64,000 bases of DNA from Oenanthe sinensis (lineage: Eukaryota; Streptophyta; Magnoliopsida; Apiales; Apiaceae). The notes below the pieces were generated by a model. The model made no database searches. It saw nothing but the letters and a program-made list of their open reading frames with translations, and was not told the origin of the DNA. Below are positions 1-10,739 of the stretch, in pieces. A program made the position numbers and the translations under genes. How positions within the stretch are numbered: the first letter of the stretch is position 1; each line of letters starts with the position of its first letter. Where the stretch lies: positions 26,596,860 through 26,660,859 of the forward strand of contig CM053796.1 in assembly GCA_028671895.1 (NCBI GenBank), read 5' to 3'.

Positions 1-530
1 AAATTGTGCCTCGAGTTTAATATATATTTTCAAGGTTAAAAAGATTATATTACATGGAACATTTGTCGCAAAAGGTTTGACCGAGTCATCAATTTATTAT
101 TACTTCTTGGGTATCAGTGATCTATTACTAGATTCCACTCATTGTTTATAATTTTATTATTGAATAATAGAATTATTGTCAACGTAATAATAACATATAG
201 AGTCACACACAAAGAACCCTTGAATATATATATATATTAATTTAAATTATGAGTTTAAATTAAATAAATAATTTAAATTTATTTATTTATGTTTGATTAA
301 GAGAGACTTGATTGATTAAATAAATAAAATAGAAATTTCTTAAACTAATTTTGAAATTCAATTATTTGTTAATTAAATAATATAACGGAATTTATTATTA
401 GTAAAAAACTCATTGTTTCCTCTACAAATATCACATTATAAGACTCATCTAGGGTTAATAGTTCTTGAGAAAAACCTAGTAGAGCCGCACATAGTGAGAA
501 TTTCATCATACAATATTATAAAAAACTAAT
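1..530 (+). mobile_element. Copia LTR fragment (same family as the LTR at 60074)
   Basis: Non-coding. Bases 1-240 match, with substitutions, about 60830-61030 of the LTR at 60074-61587: shared blocks include 'attatattacatggaacat', 'ccactcattgttta' and 'gtcacacacaaagaac'. A later block near 470-500 ('aaccctag..gccgc'-like) corresponds to about 61270. Both ends of the LTR are absent, so this is an internal LTR piece running off the left edge. It is AT-rich with (TA)n stretches and has no ORF. The family assignment comes from direct comparison of the two stretches; the right limit is approximate. Confidence 0.7.
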
Positions 531-539
531 AAATAAATA

Positions 540-606
540 TTTATACTTATATTAATAGTAAATTAATAAAAAATCCGTACTTTTGCACGGGTTTAAATTT
601 ATCTAG
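540..606 (+). mobile_element. Helitron-like 3' terminus
   Basis: A short hairpin (CCGTAC at 575-580, loop TTTT, GCACGG at 585-590, one mismatch) is followed 12 bases later by CTAG at 603-606 and then T. A hairpin just upstream of CTRR followed by T is the known 3' signature of Helitrons. A very similar GCACGRGTT..CTAGTAT end occurs at 37082-37102. No 5' TC end or Rep/helicase gene is visible, so this would be a non-autonomous or truncated copy. Recognition rests on a short motif only. Confidence 0.45.
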
Positions 607-683
607 TATTAATAAAATAGAATAACCAAAAATTAGGTTAGCTAAACTGATTATAAAAGCCAACTTAAAAGCTAAACCGACTA

Positions 684-909
684 AGGCCATGTTTGGCCAA
701 GCTTCTTTTCCGGAAATAAGTCCTTATTTCCGGAAAAAAATAGGTATGTATGTATTTTTTCTGAAAATAAGTAACTTATTTTTTAGTTTGAAGATAATAT
801 TTGGTTTTAAAATTCTAAAATAAATATTTATCTTTAAAAGAAATAAAAATATGTAAAAATAAAATAAAATAAGTAACTTATTTTAAGTTTAAGGAACCCC
901 AAACGGCCA
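684..909. mobile_element. Small inverted-repeat element (MITE), PIF/Harbinger-like
   Basis: Left end AGGCCATGTTTGG and right end CCAAACGGCCA form imperfect terminal inverted repeats, flanked on both sides by CTA (681-683 and 910-912). The interior is AT-rich with no ORF. Length, GTTTGG-type ends and a 3-bp duplication fit Tourist/PIF-like MITEs, though CTA is not the usual TTA/TAA target. Confidence 0.45.
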
Positions 910-935
910 CTATAAAAAAATAATTTAAAAGCACT

Positions 936-2128
936 TGTTATTTCCCTTAAGTATAAGTTTGTAGAAGGGAGGTTGAATACAAATTTAAGAATTATTGTGA
1001 ATTCTTGCAGATTCAAGTTTATATAAATATATATAAGTGTTTGAGTGTTTGGATTATTGAAACTAAGAAATAGAACAGAAGATTAAAGTTGAAACAATTG
1101 AAAACAAATCTTCTAAAATTACTAGTGGATTGTTTTTCCATTAGTGAATATTTTTGCTTTCAATGAATCTTGGTCTGAAACCAAGCTGCTAACAAAACAT
1201 AAATAGAACTAAGAAAAGCACTATAAATATTTCTAACTTTCTATTATGCTTTTCTTGAGTTCTTTAATTAAACTTCTATACTTTGCTACAATGAACTACT
1301 AAACTATATATAGTAGTTCATTTCTACTTCTATTTTTCTATCGAATGATAAATGTATAAAATATATTTTACAAGGTTTACACTAAAATAGAATGTAGCTT
1401 CTTTTCACAGTCTTCTTTGAACTTTGTTTTGTTCTGAAAAACTCTTTGTCTTGATCTTTTTCTTGAAGACTGTGTTCCTTTGAAAGTCTTCACAATCCTG
1501 ACAGGATTGTTTTCCATTGATTTAGAGTTCTGCAAATATTTCATTCCATTTGTCTTTAACTAATTTGGTAAACTTTGATCAACTGATAATTATTGTGTAT
1601 CTTATCAATCGATCCCTCTTTGTTATCCATCGATGGATATGTTATCCATTGATCAATTGATGTATCAATGGATATTTAGTCATCCAGGGTTGATTGTCTT
1701 GATGTACTTTATATGTTAATGGTGATCTGTTGATTTGAATTTTGTTGACTTTTATCCATCGAACAATATTCATATCCATTAACCTCTTTATCCGTTGATC
1801 ACTTCACTTGTGAGAATTCTGACTTAGAATATTTATATTTTATCAGCCATTCTTCACATCCGTTGAAGGGCTATAAATCGAAGCCAATAAATATCAGTTG
1901 ACTAGTACATTGCATCCATCGATGAGTTACAATCAATTGATAAGTAAGAATCCTGAATCAACTGCTACAATCTAATTTATTAGTTAATGAACAACAATTT
2001 CAACTGATAATTGGTTCCCTAGTTAATAGATATTTATAAGTCATATATTCATTGACCAGTTACAAAAATATACATCAAATTTATAATTTTAAGTAATTTG
2101 TTATCATCATTCTACATAATTTCTAACA
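936..2128 (-). repeat. 3' LTR of SIRE-type copia element A
   Basis: On the minus strand the LTR begins TGTTAGAAATTATG (2128 downward) directly after a purine-rich tract (GGGGAGAT, 2129-2136) and ends GGGAAATAACA at 936, giving TG..CA ends and about 1193 bp. Near its minus-strand 3' end lies the 'gaatacaa/ttgtattcaacctccc' block typical of this LTR class. Between about 1600 and 2060 it carries many copies of a degenerate ATCAATTGATGGATA-like motif (see findings). A related LTR lies at 32566-33470. The partner 5' LTR is missing. Confidence 0.75.
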
Positions 2129-2269
2129 ATCTCCCCATATTTATGAATATTAAGAATAGACATAAATCTGAGTTGATGATAACAAAAAACCTTACACATT
2201 TTTCATTCTAGCATGAATTATGAATTTGACTTGAAATACAATTTTGAGCAAAGAAATTGAAGTACCAGT

Positions 2270-5200
2270 GACAAATGATTTCTGAGAAGTTGTAGGTGAT
2301 TCTGATTTAGTGTCTTCTCTTTCTTCTTCCCCTAAACTCCTCATTCTGCCTATCTTCAATATCTTTCATCTTTCTGTAAAGTGTCTCTTTCAAAATCTTC
2401 TCATCCTCAACTCTATAATCCAGTTGGCATGCCAAGTGATTAAGATCCAGGTTGGACAACTTGTCAATTTCTTGACAGATATCAATGCACTTTTCTCTGC
2501 CCTCCCTGTCCTTATAAATCATCATGTAGAATGGTTTATGGAGAACCTTCTTCCCTTAAGGGTTCCAAATTTTTATTATATCATCCCTTTCCTTCTGAAG
2601 TGGTGCCTCCCTTATATTCTTTATTCTTTCTAAAATGGCTCTGCCAAGTTTCTCAGTTATATAATATTTCATGTTGAGTAGAGAGTAGATCTTCGTCAAG
2701 TACCATAGCCATGTTCTATGACTTGTTTGAAGGTAAAAGTTGAATGTGAATCATCTTCATAATCAATGTGCAGAAGATTTAGCTGCCAATTTCTGATAGT
2801 GAGGTTCATCATGTTGAAATGTTTCAGCATTTAGATTGAAATCAACCTCATCACCTTCCACCATATGGGCATCTATAACTCCGGTATGAACTTCATTTCC
2901 TCTATCTCTCCCAAACTCCAACACCATCTCCTGGTGAGTTCTGCTGCAAATTTCTCAGTTTTAGAAGTTAAAACTTCATGAAATGGTGAAATTGGTTTCT
3001 CTCTATTCTTTCCTCTCTCACACTATTCTCTATTTTCTTGCATCAGGATCTCATCCTGGATTCTTACCTCTCCTTCATAATTCCCTCCTTTTACATCACC
3101 TTCTAAGGTGGAACTCTCTTTGCTCACACCCTCTCCTTGTGCCTCCTCAGAAGAAATTGAGGGCCTCTCATTCAAAACCTCTCCTTTTGCTAGGATTTGT
3201 AAATCATATCTCTCACTCACCTTACCCACTCCACTCAATCCTAAAAGAGTTTGTGCAACCTCAGTTGTGGATTCATCAATTGGAATTGAGATATCAATCA
3301 ATGGCAGTGAAATATCCATCGATTGCTGATTATCAGTTGATTGAAGCTCGCCGATGGATGTGAGGATATTCATCGATGGATGAGTGATAATCAATGGATG
3401 TGGGATTTTATCAGTTGATTGAGAAATATCCATTGACTTAGGCTCCGTTTGGTATTGATGTTCTAGACAGCTACAACAGCTTTTTACTAAAAAGCTGTCA
3501 GAAAGGTGTTTGGTAAATTCTAAAAGTTACTGTATGGAAAAATGCTTTTGGTCTAAAGGCTGTTGTTAGCAAAAACATGTCCCCTCATGCTTTTGAAAAA
3601 AGCTTCTTTCAGCTTTTACAGGAAGTATATATCATTTTTTTCATCAAACCTTCCTAAAAACATTATGTTTATATATTATATCTCAAAATATGCATAAATC
3701 AAAAAATTACCAAACAATCATTTGATTTTCCTAACAACACTTTTTCCACCATCACTTTTTCTCACAACACAGCAGTTTTCAACAGCACTCACAAACGAAG
3801 CCTTAGGAGAATTTTCAATTTCAACTTGTTCAACCAAGGTGGTACCCTCTTGTGGTGAGATATGTGAGAGTGTTGGCTCCACCCTGAGTTGCAAAGATGG
3901 TGAATTTGAAACATTGATATTATCTATCATCAAAGTTTTTGAAGAAATAGATTTAGAAGGGGATTGATGAGAGAATAGATAATGAATGAGGTCGTGTCTT
4001 GGGAGTTTTCTGAGACACATCAATAGAAGAAGCTGAAGGTTCCACTAAATTTTCATTTGGCTTTGCAAATGTGTATGCCCCTTGTGCATTTACCTTGCTC
4101 TTCTTTCTCCTTATGAAGGGTTGCATTACCTTATGTCTCTTGTCCCCAACAAATGGTTCTGGTTGAGAACTCTTTTCAATAACTACACCTTGTTGAGAAG
4201 GTGCAGCTAGGGATGTGTTTAAGTCCTTTATCACAGCCTCAATCTTTTGGGAGATTGGGCTGGTGGCTGGCTGGACATTCTCACCCTTACCATCCTTATT
4301 CTTCTGGCTTTCTTGATGTTGGACAGTTCCCTCACCTTCAACAACCACCTTCACACTCCCTTCAGTTGTTTTTCTTTTTCTGGATTTTACAACAATATTC
4401 TGTTGAGAGACTGTTGAGGTGGTTTTCTTAGATTTAGATTTAGAGGGTTTTGTAACTTGGGTAGGAGGGCTGGGGGCATTTCCATCTCCCTCCATTGTTG
4501 CAGAAGGCAAAGAAATTGGGATACAAGAGGAAGTAAATGAGAAGTTATGGTTTTTGAGATATACATGCACAAAATGGGGATATATGAGGCACAACTTAGG
4601 GTGTAAGTTGATTCTCACCAAATCCTTGAAGTCCCTTTTGTTTTGAGTCCATGGCTCCAGTGTCTCTATGGTTCCTGTAACTTCAAAATCTCCAATTTCA
4701 TTTTGAATAAACAACATAATGAATCTAGCAAAGTAAATAATATCTTTTCTAGATGCATTATTTTCTAATTTAGCAATTAACTCATTTATAAGCAGGGTGC
4801 TAAGTCCAAAGTACTTATCGAATATGATACTATAAGTAATTTGTTACATACTGGTAGTAATAACATCAAACTTGCTTATTTTTCAAGAAAATACCTTGAT
4901 AATGGCATCAAAGAAATAGCTCCACTATTTTCTCAAGTTCTTTCTAACTACTTCTCTTAAATTATATTCAGATTCAACATAATTAACAGCAATAAACATA
5001 TTTCTAATTTCTTCATCATTAGGCATGACATCACAGTTATCATTTAGAATTTCTAAGCATTCAGAAATAATAACACTAGTAAGAGTATAAGGTTTACCTC
5101 TACAAGTGTAGGAAATTACATTCCCATCTTTTGACACTCCTGCAGACTTCTAAAATTCCTCTGCAAGTTCACACACTATTGTGGGTGCTCTACTTAATGC

Positions 5201-5400
5201 TTTGACAACTTGCATTCACTGAGAAACTTCATCAATGGATGGAAATCCGCAGAGGTATCCTCCACTATCATACAAGCTATGAAGTTGTTCATGATTGGAT
5301 TTTCTTTTGTGGTGCCATTGTTGTTCTTAAAAAGAATTGATGAAAGAGACTTGAAGAAGAAGATGAGTAAAAATTGTCTTAGGGTTCTTGGAGAGTAAAA
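2270..5400 (-). pseudogene. Env-like extra ORF of element A (broken)
   Basis: Several minus-strand ORF pieces in one order make up a long extra ORF downstream of RNase H. The N-terminal part (5137-4925) contains RGKPYTLTSVIISECLEIL and ends at a TAG (4925-4927) after RKNLRK, with homology continuing as WSYFF. A TGA and a TAA (4844-4846) follow, then an open stretch (4717-3953) with a basic Lys/Ser/Pro-rich middle such as KSRKRK. The C-terminal pieces (3433-3023 and 2525-2307) are rich in STD/SID repeats and end in a charged, probably coiled-coil segment. A homologous copy lies at 22722-23441 and a C-terminal copy at 10740-11693. A role as envelope is not shown; no clear signal peptide or membrane segment is visible. 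Confidence 0.6.
3441..3802. mobile_element. Tourist/PIF-type MITE in env-like ORF
   Basis: 362 bp with imperfect terminal inverted repeats (GGCTCCGTTTGGTATTG on the left; GGCTTCGTTTGTGAGTG as the reverse complement of the right end), flanked by TTA at 3438-3440 and 3803-3805. TTA duplication and a GGNNC.GTTTGG end are hallmarks of PIF/Harbinger MITEs. Related copies: 10957-11335 and 13007-13350. Confidence 0.85.
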
Positions 5401-5949
5401 AGCAAAATAATTGTTAAGAAATAACAGGTAAAATGAAAGTGAGAAATGAAACTGCTATTTATATTTTTCAAGAATAAAATGGCTTAAAATAAGTCATAAC
5501 AATTATTTTTGCTATTTTAGTGAAAAGAAATGACTGTTAGAAAGTAAGATAAATAGACATACTCTAAATAGCGATCGACTTTATACATACAGAAGTATAT
5601 ATATTTGTCGATGGATAAAATAGAGTATCAACAACTAATTTTAAAAGGTAGTCAATAGATGTTTGAAAATGAATAGAATTCTATTACCATCGATGGATAA
5701 TTACATCCATTGATACAAAATAACTAATTTATCAATCGATAAACAATTATCAGGGTATTTATTTGTCGATATATAAATATCCATCGATAGGCATATATTT
5801 TATCAATTGATCAAATATATCCATTGATGGCTCAAAAATATCAATTGATAGTTAATATATTTATTAATTGATCACAAGGATTCAACAGATGAATATAAAA
5901 AATGGCTACATAAAACTAAACAAAACTTAGTAGACATTTTAAGCAAAAT

Positions 5950-6324
5950 TTAAGTGAAATTGAGCATACCTAACTCACAGACTAATATATTAAAAGTAGA
6001 TTCATCTAGAGGCTTGGTAAAAATGTCTGCAAGTTGTTCACTAGGGACAAAATCTAATTCAACTGTACCATTCATTACATGTTCCCTAATGAAATGATAC
6101 ATTATGTCAATGTGTTTGGTTCTGGAATGTTGCACAGGATTTTCTGTTATTGCGATGGCGCTTGTGTTATCACAGAAAATAGGAATCTTGTTCATATTGA
6201 ACCCATAATCAAATAATTGATTCCTCATCCATAATATTTGTGTACAACAACTTCTAGCTGCAATATACTCAGTTTCAGCAGTTGAAGTTGACACTGAGTG
6301 TTGCTTCTTACTGAACCACGACAC
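5950..6324 (-). pseudogene. RNase H domain of element A pol
   Basis: The minus-strand ORF opens MSWFSKKQHSVSTSTAETEY and includes NTSAIAITENPVQHSRTKHI and the C-terminal LADIFTKPL block followed by ELGM. These are the standard copia RNase H signatures: the A-E-E/Y catalytic stretch, the D of the 'CDN' motif, and TKPL near the end of pol. It ends at 5950. It is separated by frame breaks from the RT upstream, so it is part of a dead polyprotein. The env-like ORF follows downstream after a spacer rich in ATCAATTGATGGATA-like motifs. Confidence 0.85.
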
Positions 6325-6438
6325 AAGTTTATTTCATAGAAATTGACAGGTGTCTGTTGTACTTTTCCTGTCTATTTTGCAACCTGCATAATATGCATCT
6401 GAGTAGCCTATTAGATCAAAACCAAAATCTCTAGGGTA

Positions 6439-7548
6439 TCAAATACCTAAATTTGGTGTACCCTTGAGATATCTAAAAATCCTCTTAATAGACATTAAAT
6501 GAGATTTTTTAGGATCAGTATGAAATCTAGCACACAAACATGTAGAGAACATTGTATCTGACCTGCTAGCAGTTAAGTATAAAAGTGAGCCTACCATGCC
6601 TCTGTAACTTGAAATGTCCATTTTAGCTTCCTTAGGATTCAATTCAAGTTTAGTGGATGTGGTCATGGGAGTTTTAGCAGAAGAACATTCACTTAAATTT
6701 CTTTAACAAATCATGAATGTACTTTGCTTGATTTATAAAAATGCCATCCTTAACTTATTTGACTTGCAAACCAAGAAAGTAGGCAAGTTCTCCCATCATG
6801 CTCATTTCATACTTACTTTGCATTAATTTGACAAACTTTTTACAAAGTCCCTCATCAGTTGAGCCAAATATGATGTCATCCACATAGATTTGAACAAGAA
6901 TAATTGAGCCATTAACATTTCTATGAAATAAAATTTTATCAACGGTACCTTTTGTGAAGTGATTCTCAATGAAAAAATGAGATAAAGTGTCATACTAGGC
7001 CCTTGGTGCTTGTTTTAAGCCATAGAGTGCTTTGAGTAGATAGTACACAAAGTCATGGAAATTTGAATCTTTAAAACTAGGAGGTTGTTCCACATAGACT
7101 TCCTCTTCTAATTCTCCATTCAAAAATGCACTCTTTACATCCATATGGTAGACTTTGAAATTAGCATGTGCAACATAAGCTAGAAAAATTCTGATTGCTT
7201 CTATTCTTGCAACTGGTGTATAGGTCTCATCAAAATCAATTCCTTCTTCTTGTGAATAGCCCTTTGCCACAAACCTTGCCTTGTTTCTAGTCACAGTACC
7301 AGTTTCATCCATCTTGTTCCTGAATACCCATTTTATACCAATTATTGATCTATCTTTTGGTTTGGGCACCAGCTTCCATACTTTATTTCTTTCAAATTGA
7401 TTGAGTTCCTCTTGCATATCCAGTACCTAATTGGGATCCTTGAGAGCATCTTCAACTTTTTTAGGTTCTTCTTGAGATATGAAGTTTCTATACAGACACT
7501 CATTTTGAGTAGAACTTCTTGTTTTGACACCATCTTCTGCATTTTCAA
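6439..7548 (-). pseudogene. Reverse transcriptase domain of element A pol
   Basis: 7417-6995 encodes the start of copia RT (ELNQFERNKVWKLVPKP, KWVFRNKMDETG, ARFVAKGYSQEEGIDFDETY, MDVKSAFLNGELEEEVYVEQP, YGLKQAPRA). The catalytic YVDDIIFGSTDE box is readable near 6840-6900 in another frame, and 6666-6439 encodes the connection region (YRGMVGSLLYL, SRSDTMFSTCLCARF, FRYLKGTPNLGI). Internal stops and shifts split it into at least three frames. 7548-7342 overlaps in a different frame and marks a frameshift at the RT start. Family identity is secure; activity is excluded. Confidence 0.85.
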
Positions 7549-7576
7549 TGATTAATTCAAATGGATGACTTTTTGA

Positions 7577-8649
7577 TCATTTTCTTTGTGGAGGAAAATT
7601 CTTTCTTGATGATGAAGCTTCATTGTCATTTTTGTTGTTGTACTCATGTTGGTTTGAATTTGAAGATTGATTTTGAAACGCTCCCCCTGAGTTGGATACC
7701 CTTGATATAGAGTGTTGATTATCTATTGTAGAGTTATCAGTTGATGCATTATCAGTTGATGGATGTCTGTCAACTGATAAATTATCCATTAATGTTATGA
7801 AATCAACTGATATTGGGTTTCTGAGTACTTGTGAATTTACTGGAATCATTCTTCAACACTTTCTTCATTTATTGCATTGGATTCATTTTCAAATTGCAGT
7901 GTGTCATGATTTCCTTCATCAAACAAGCTTTGAATCTTTTTATCATCAAAAACTACATGTATAGATTCTATAACAATTTGTAGTCTAAGTTTATAGACTC
8001 TATATGCTATGCTTGACAGTGCATACCCAATAAATATGGCTTCATCAGCCTTGACTTCAAACTTTCCAAGGTTTTCACCTTGATTTCTCAAGACATAACA
8101 TTTGTAACCAAAGACATGAAAAAACCCCACTTTTGGCTTTTTGTCCTTCTTGATCAATTGATATGGAGTCTTTCCTTGTGCTTCATTCACTATGGAGATG
8201 TTTTGTATGTAGCATGCTGCATTTATGGCATCAGCCCAGAAATAGGTTGGTAATTTAGTATCTTCCAACATAGTTCTAGCTACTTCAATTTGTGTCCTAT
8301 TTTTACTTTCATATACCCCATTTTATTGAGGAGTTCTTGGTGCAGAGAAAGTGTGGATAATTCCTTTGGCTTCACAAAACTCTTTCATTGTAGAATTCTT
8401 GAACTCTGTTTCATTGTCACTTCTTATTTTCTTTACATCCAATCCAAGACTTTTCTCAACTTCTTTGATATGCTTGATAATGAGATTACTTGCTTCATCT
8501 TTAGAGTGTAGAAAATAAGTCCATGAGAATCTTGAAAAATCATCTACAATCACTAGAGCATACTTTTTCTTTGCTATAGACATTATGTTGACATTACCAA
8601 ACAAATCCATATGTAAGAGCTCCAAGGGCTTCTCAATTGATGATTCCAA
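7577..8649 (-). pseudogene. Integrase domain and linker of element A pol
   Basis: 8649-8323 holds the rve core (LELLHMDLFGNVNIMS, VIVDDFSRFSWTYFL, IRSDNETEFKNS, FSAPRTPQ), giving the D,D part of the DDE triad. 8271-7846 carries the end of the core and the chromodomain-less copia C-terminus (LPTYFWADAINAACYIQN, PYQLIKKDKKPKVGFFHVFG). 7849-7577 is the low-complexity linker before RT. It is unusual in containing PSTDNASTDNSTIDN-type repeats that are translations of the ATCAATTGATGGATA-like DNA motif. The pieces lie in different frames. Confidence 0.8.
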
Positions 8650-8685
8650 TTTAGACTTGAATGATGCATTCGTTTGTTTTCCTTT

Positions 8686-9259
8686 CTAACAAGCATCACA
8701 TAGTCTTTCCTTGACAAATTCCATCTGTGGTAAACCTCTCACTTGATTTTTCTTGACCAACTGATTCATGGCTTTGAAATTCAAATGAGCTAATTTCTTA
8801 TGCCACATCCAAATTTCATCTGTACTTGCTTTTGAAAGAAGACAAGACATTGAATCTGCATTTGTTAAGTTAAAGTCAGCTATATACACATTTCCTTTTC
8901 TCTTCCCAGTCATCACAATTTCCATCTTTCTTGTTGGAAATTATGCATGCTTCAGTTGTAAAGCAAACTTTATTTCCATTGTCACATAGTTGATTGATGC
9001 TTAACAAATTGTGTCTTAAGCCATCAACTAGTGTAATAGGTTCAATGATGACATTTTATATTGAAATCAAGCCATATCCCATGGTGTAACCCTTGCTGTC
9101 ATCTCCAAAAGGCACTCCAGGGCCAACTCTCTCCTCAAATTTTGTGAGCATGGATTTATCTCCAGTCATATGCCTTGAACATCCACTATCCAAGTACCAA
9201 AGATTCCTTCTTTTTCCCTGCACACATCCAAATATAATCAAGTTGATTTTGGTACCCAA
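8686..9259 (-). pseudogene. Protease and GAG-pre-integrase domains of element A
   Basis: 9259-9056 contains LWYLDSGCSRHMTGDKS, the aspartic-protease active site of copia elements (DSG). 8925-8686 contains IWMWHKKLAHLNFKAMNQL and CDAC, the GAG-pre-integrase H-H-C-C zinc motif just before integrase. Between them the frame is broken. Part of the minus-strand polyprotein of element A. Confidence 0.8.
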
Positions 9260-10739
9260 GTTGCCCTGTGTCCTTTCTTATTAGTTTGTACCTTTGGTTT
9301 GGTTTCCAACTTTTGTATCTTTGGTTTAGGTGGTTTTAATTCCACTTCAACCTTAGGTGTTGGTTTCCTTTCCTCAGGGTTCTCAATGTTAATGCTTGGA
9401 TTAATCATGCTTGCAGAATTAGAGAAATTGGATGCATGAATATTGGTGTTCATATTCCAAGGCTTAACAGGCATATTCATGTTAGAAAATGTAAGATATG
9501 GATTAAACATATAAGGCATAGATTCATAGTGAGCATGAATAGCATGGGGAGCAACTAGTTGAGGAAAAACAGAATTTGCAGGCATGTTGGATATGGCAGA
9601 CATATTTGATTTGTAATGCATAGACAAATGATTTTTACTACCACATTTAGCACATATCTTTCTAGGAGCATACATGTAAGGTGTATAGTTGTTGTGCTTA
9701 TTGATGTCTACCTCACCATTTCTGTTCTTTTTCTTTTTCTCATTAGGCTTAATTTCAGGCTTTATCTTTTCTAATTTTTTTCCAATTGGTTCTTTGATAA
9801 ATGTCCTATGTTAGCCTTCTCAACTTTTTTTTGAGGTTTAGAGGAGCTACCTTCTTCTAAAAATTTAACAGGTCTGTTAAGCTTAGTTTTTAGAGCAGAT
9901 TATTTAGCAGTTGATGATTTCTCAATCGATGGATAACTATCCGTTTAGATAATATTATCAATCGATGGATAATCTTTATCAGTTGATTCAGGATTAGCAA
10001 ACGATTGCTTTTCTTCCAAAGATTGATTTTCACAATAGCTAATCTCTAAAGAGTTTCAGACAACATGGTGAAAGAGTTTGTTCCATGAATGTCATTCAAC
10101 TTTTTGCTAGCTCTACTAGACCTGTTCCATTTGTTAATGGTTTGAAGTTCTACCTCTAACTATTCTTTCAAAGTTTCTATGTTCTTTTTACACTCAACTA
10201 ATTCCTCTCTAGCATCTTTGTTTTCTACCTTGAGTTTCTCCATCTGCACTAACTCACTCTTTAAGTATGTATTCCTTTCAGTTAGAGATTCCATGGTACT
10301 TTTGAGTCTAGTGTTTTCTTTGTTTAAGGACTTAAGAGTGACATGCAAGTTATACAATTCATTAGACATTTCAGTAATTGTAGTATTGCATTCATCCATA
10401 GATAACTCAGATAGATTAGTAGAAATTACCTGATTATTAGAGGAACTAGTTTCTTGATCATCATGGTTGGCCATAAGTGCAAGGTTGATGAATCCCTCTT
10501 CTTCAGAATCATCATCATCAGCCCAGTTCTTTTCTTATATTACAAAAGCTTTTTCTTTCTGTTTAAGCAAATGAAAGTACTTCTTTTTATAGTCAATACC
10601 ATCATTGACCTTTGATTTCTTCTCCACGTTTGGCTTTCTACATCCATTTGAAAAGTGACCAGCCAATCCACAGTTAAAACATTTGAATTGAGTCCTATCA
10701 ACAATATTTTTTCTTTGTTGATTATCTCTCTTAAACTGG
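9238..10739 (-). pseudogene. Partial gag of element A
   Basis: A CCHC zinc knuckle (CFNCGLAGHFSNGC) is read near 10690-10640. An acidic stretch follows, then a predicted coiled coil at 10474-10160 (MANHDDQETSS.., heptad-like ESLTERNTYLKSELVQMEKL). 9675-9238 has a second CxxC.H motif (CAKCGSKNHLSMHY) and a basic tail leading into protease. The nucleocapsid knuckle binds RNA in related elements. The N-terminal capsid part is absent, cut at about 10740. Interruptions near 9780-10160 include motif-rich stretches (9900-10010). Confidence 0.75.

Larger units (their letters stand above)
936..10739 (-). mobile_element. Copia (SIRE/Maximus-type) retrotransposon A, defective
   Basis: Read on the minus strand from high to low coordinates the order is gag zinc knuckle (about 10640-10690), coiled-coil gag tail, second gag zinc-finger segment, protease, integrase, reverse transcriptase, RNase H, env-like extra ORF, polypurine tract and 3' LTR. 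The PR-INT-RT-RH order defines Ty1/copia; an extra ORF after RNase H is typical of the SIRE/Maximus group. The 5' LTR, primer-binding site and first part of gag are absent: at about 10740 the sequence switches to an env-like fragment of another copy. Many stops and frameshifts make it non-functional. A MITE (3441-3802) sits in the env-like region. Confidence 0.85.

Noticed and set aside
2310..2633. 107-residue plus-strand ORF
   Set aside because: Antisense shadow of the env-like C-terminal coding part; hydrophobic composition comes from the complement of a charged coiled coil.
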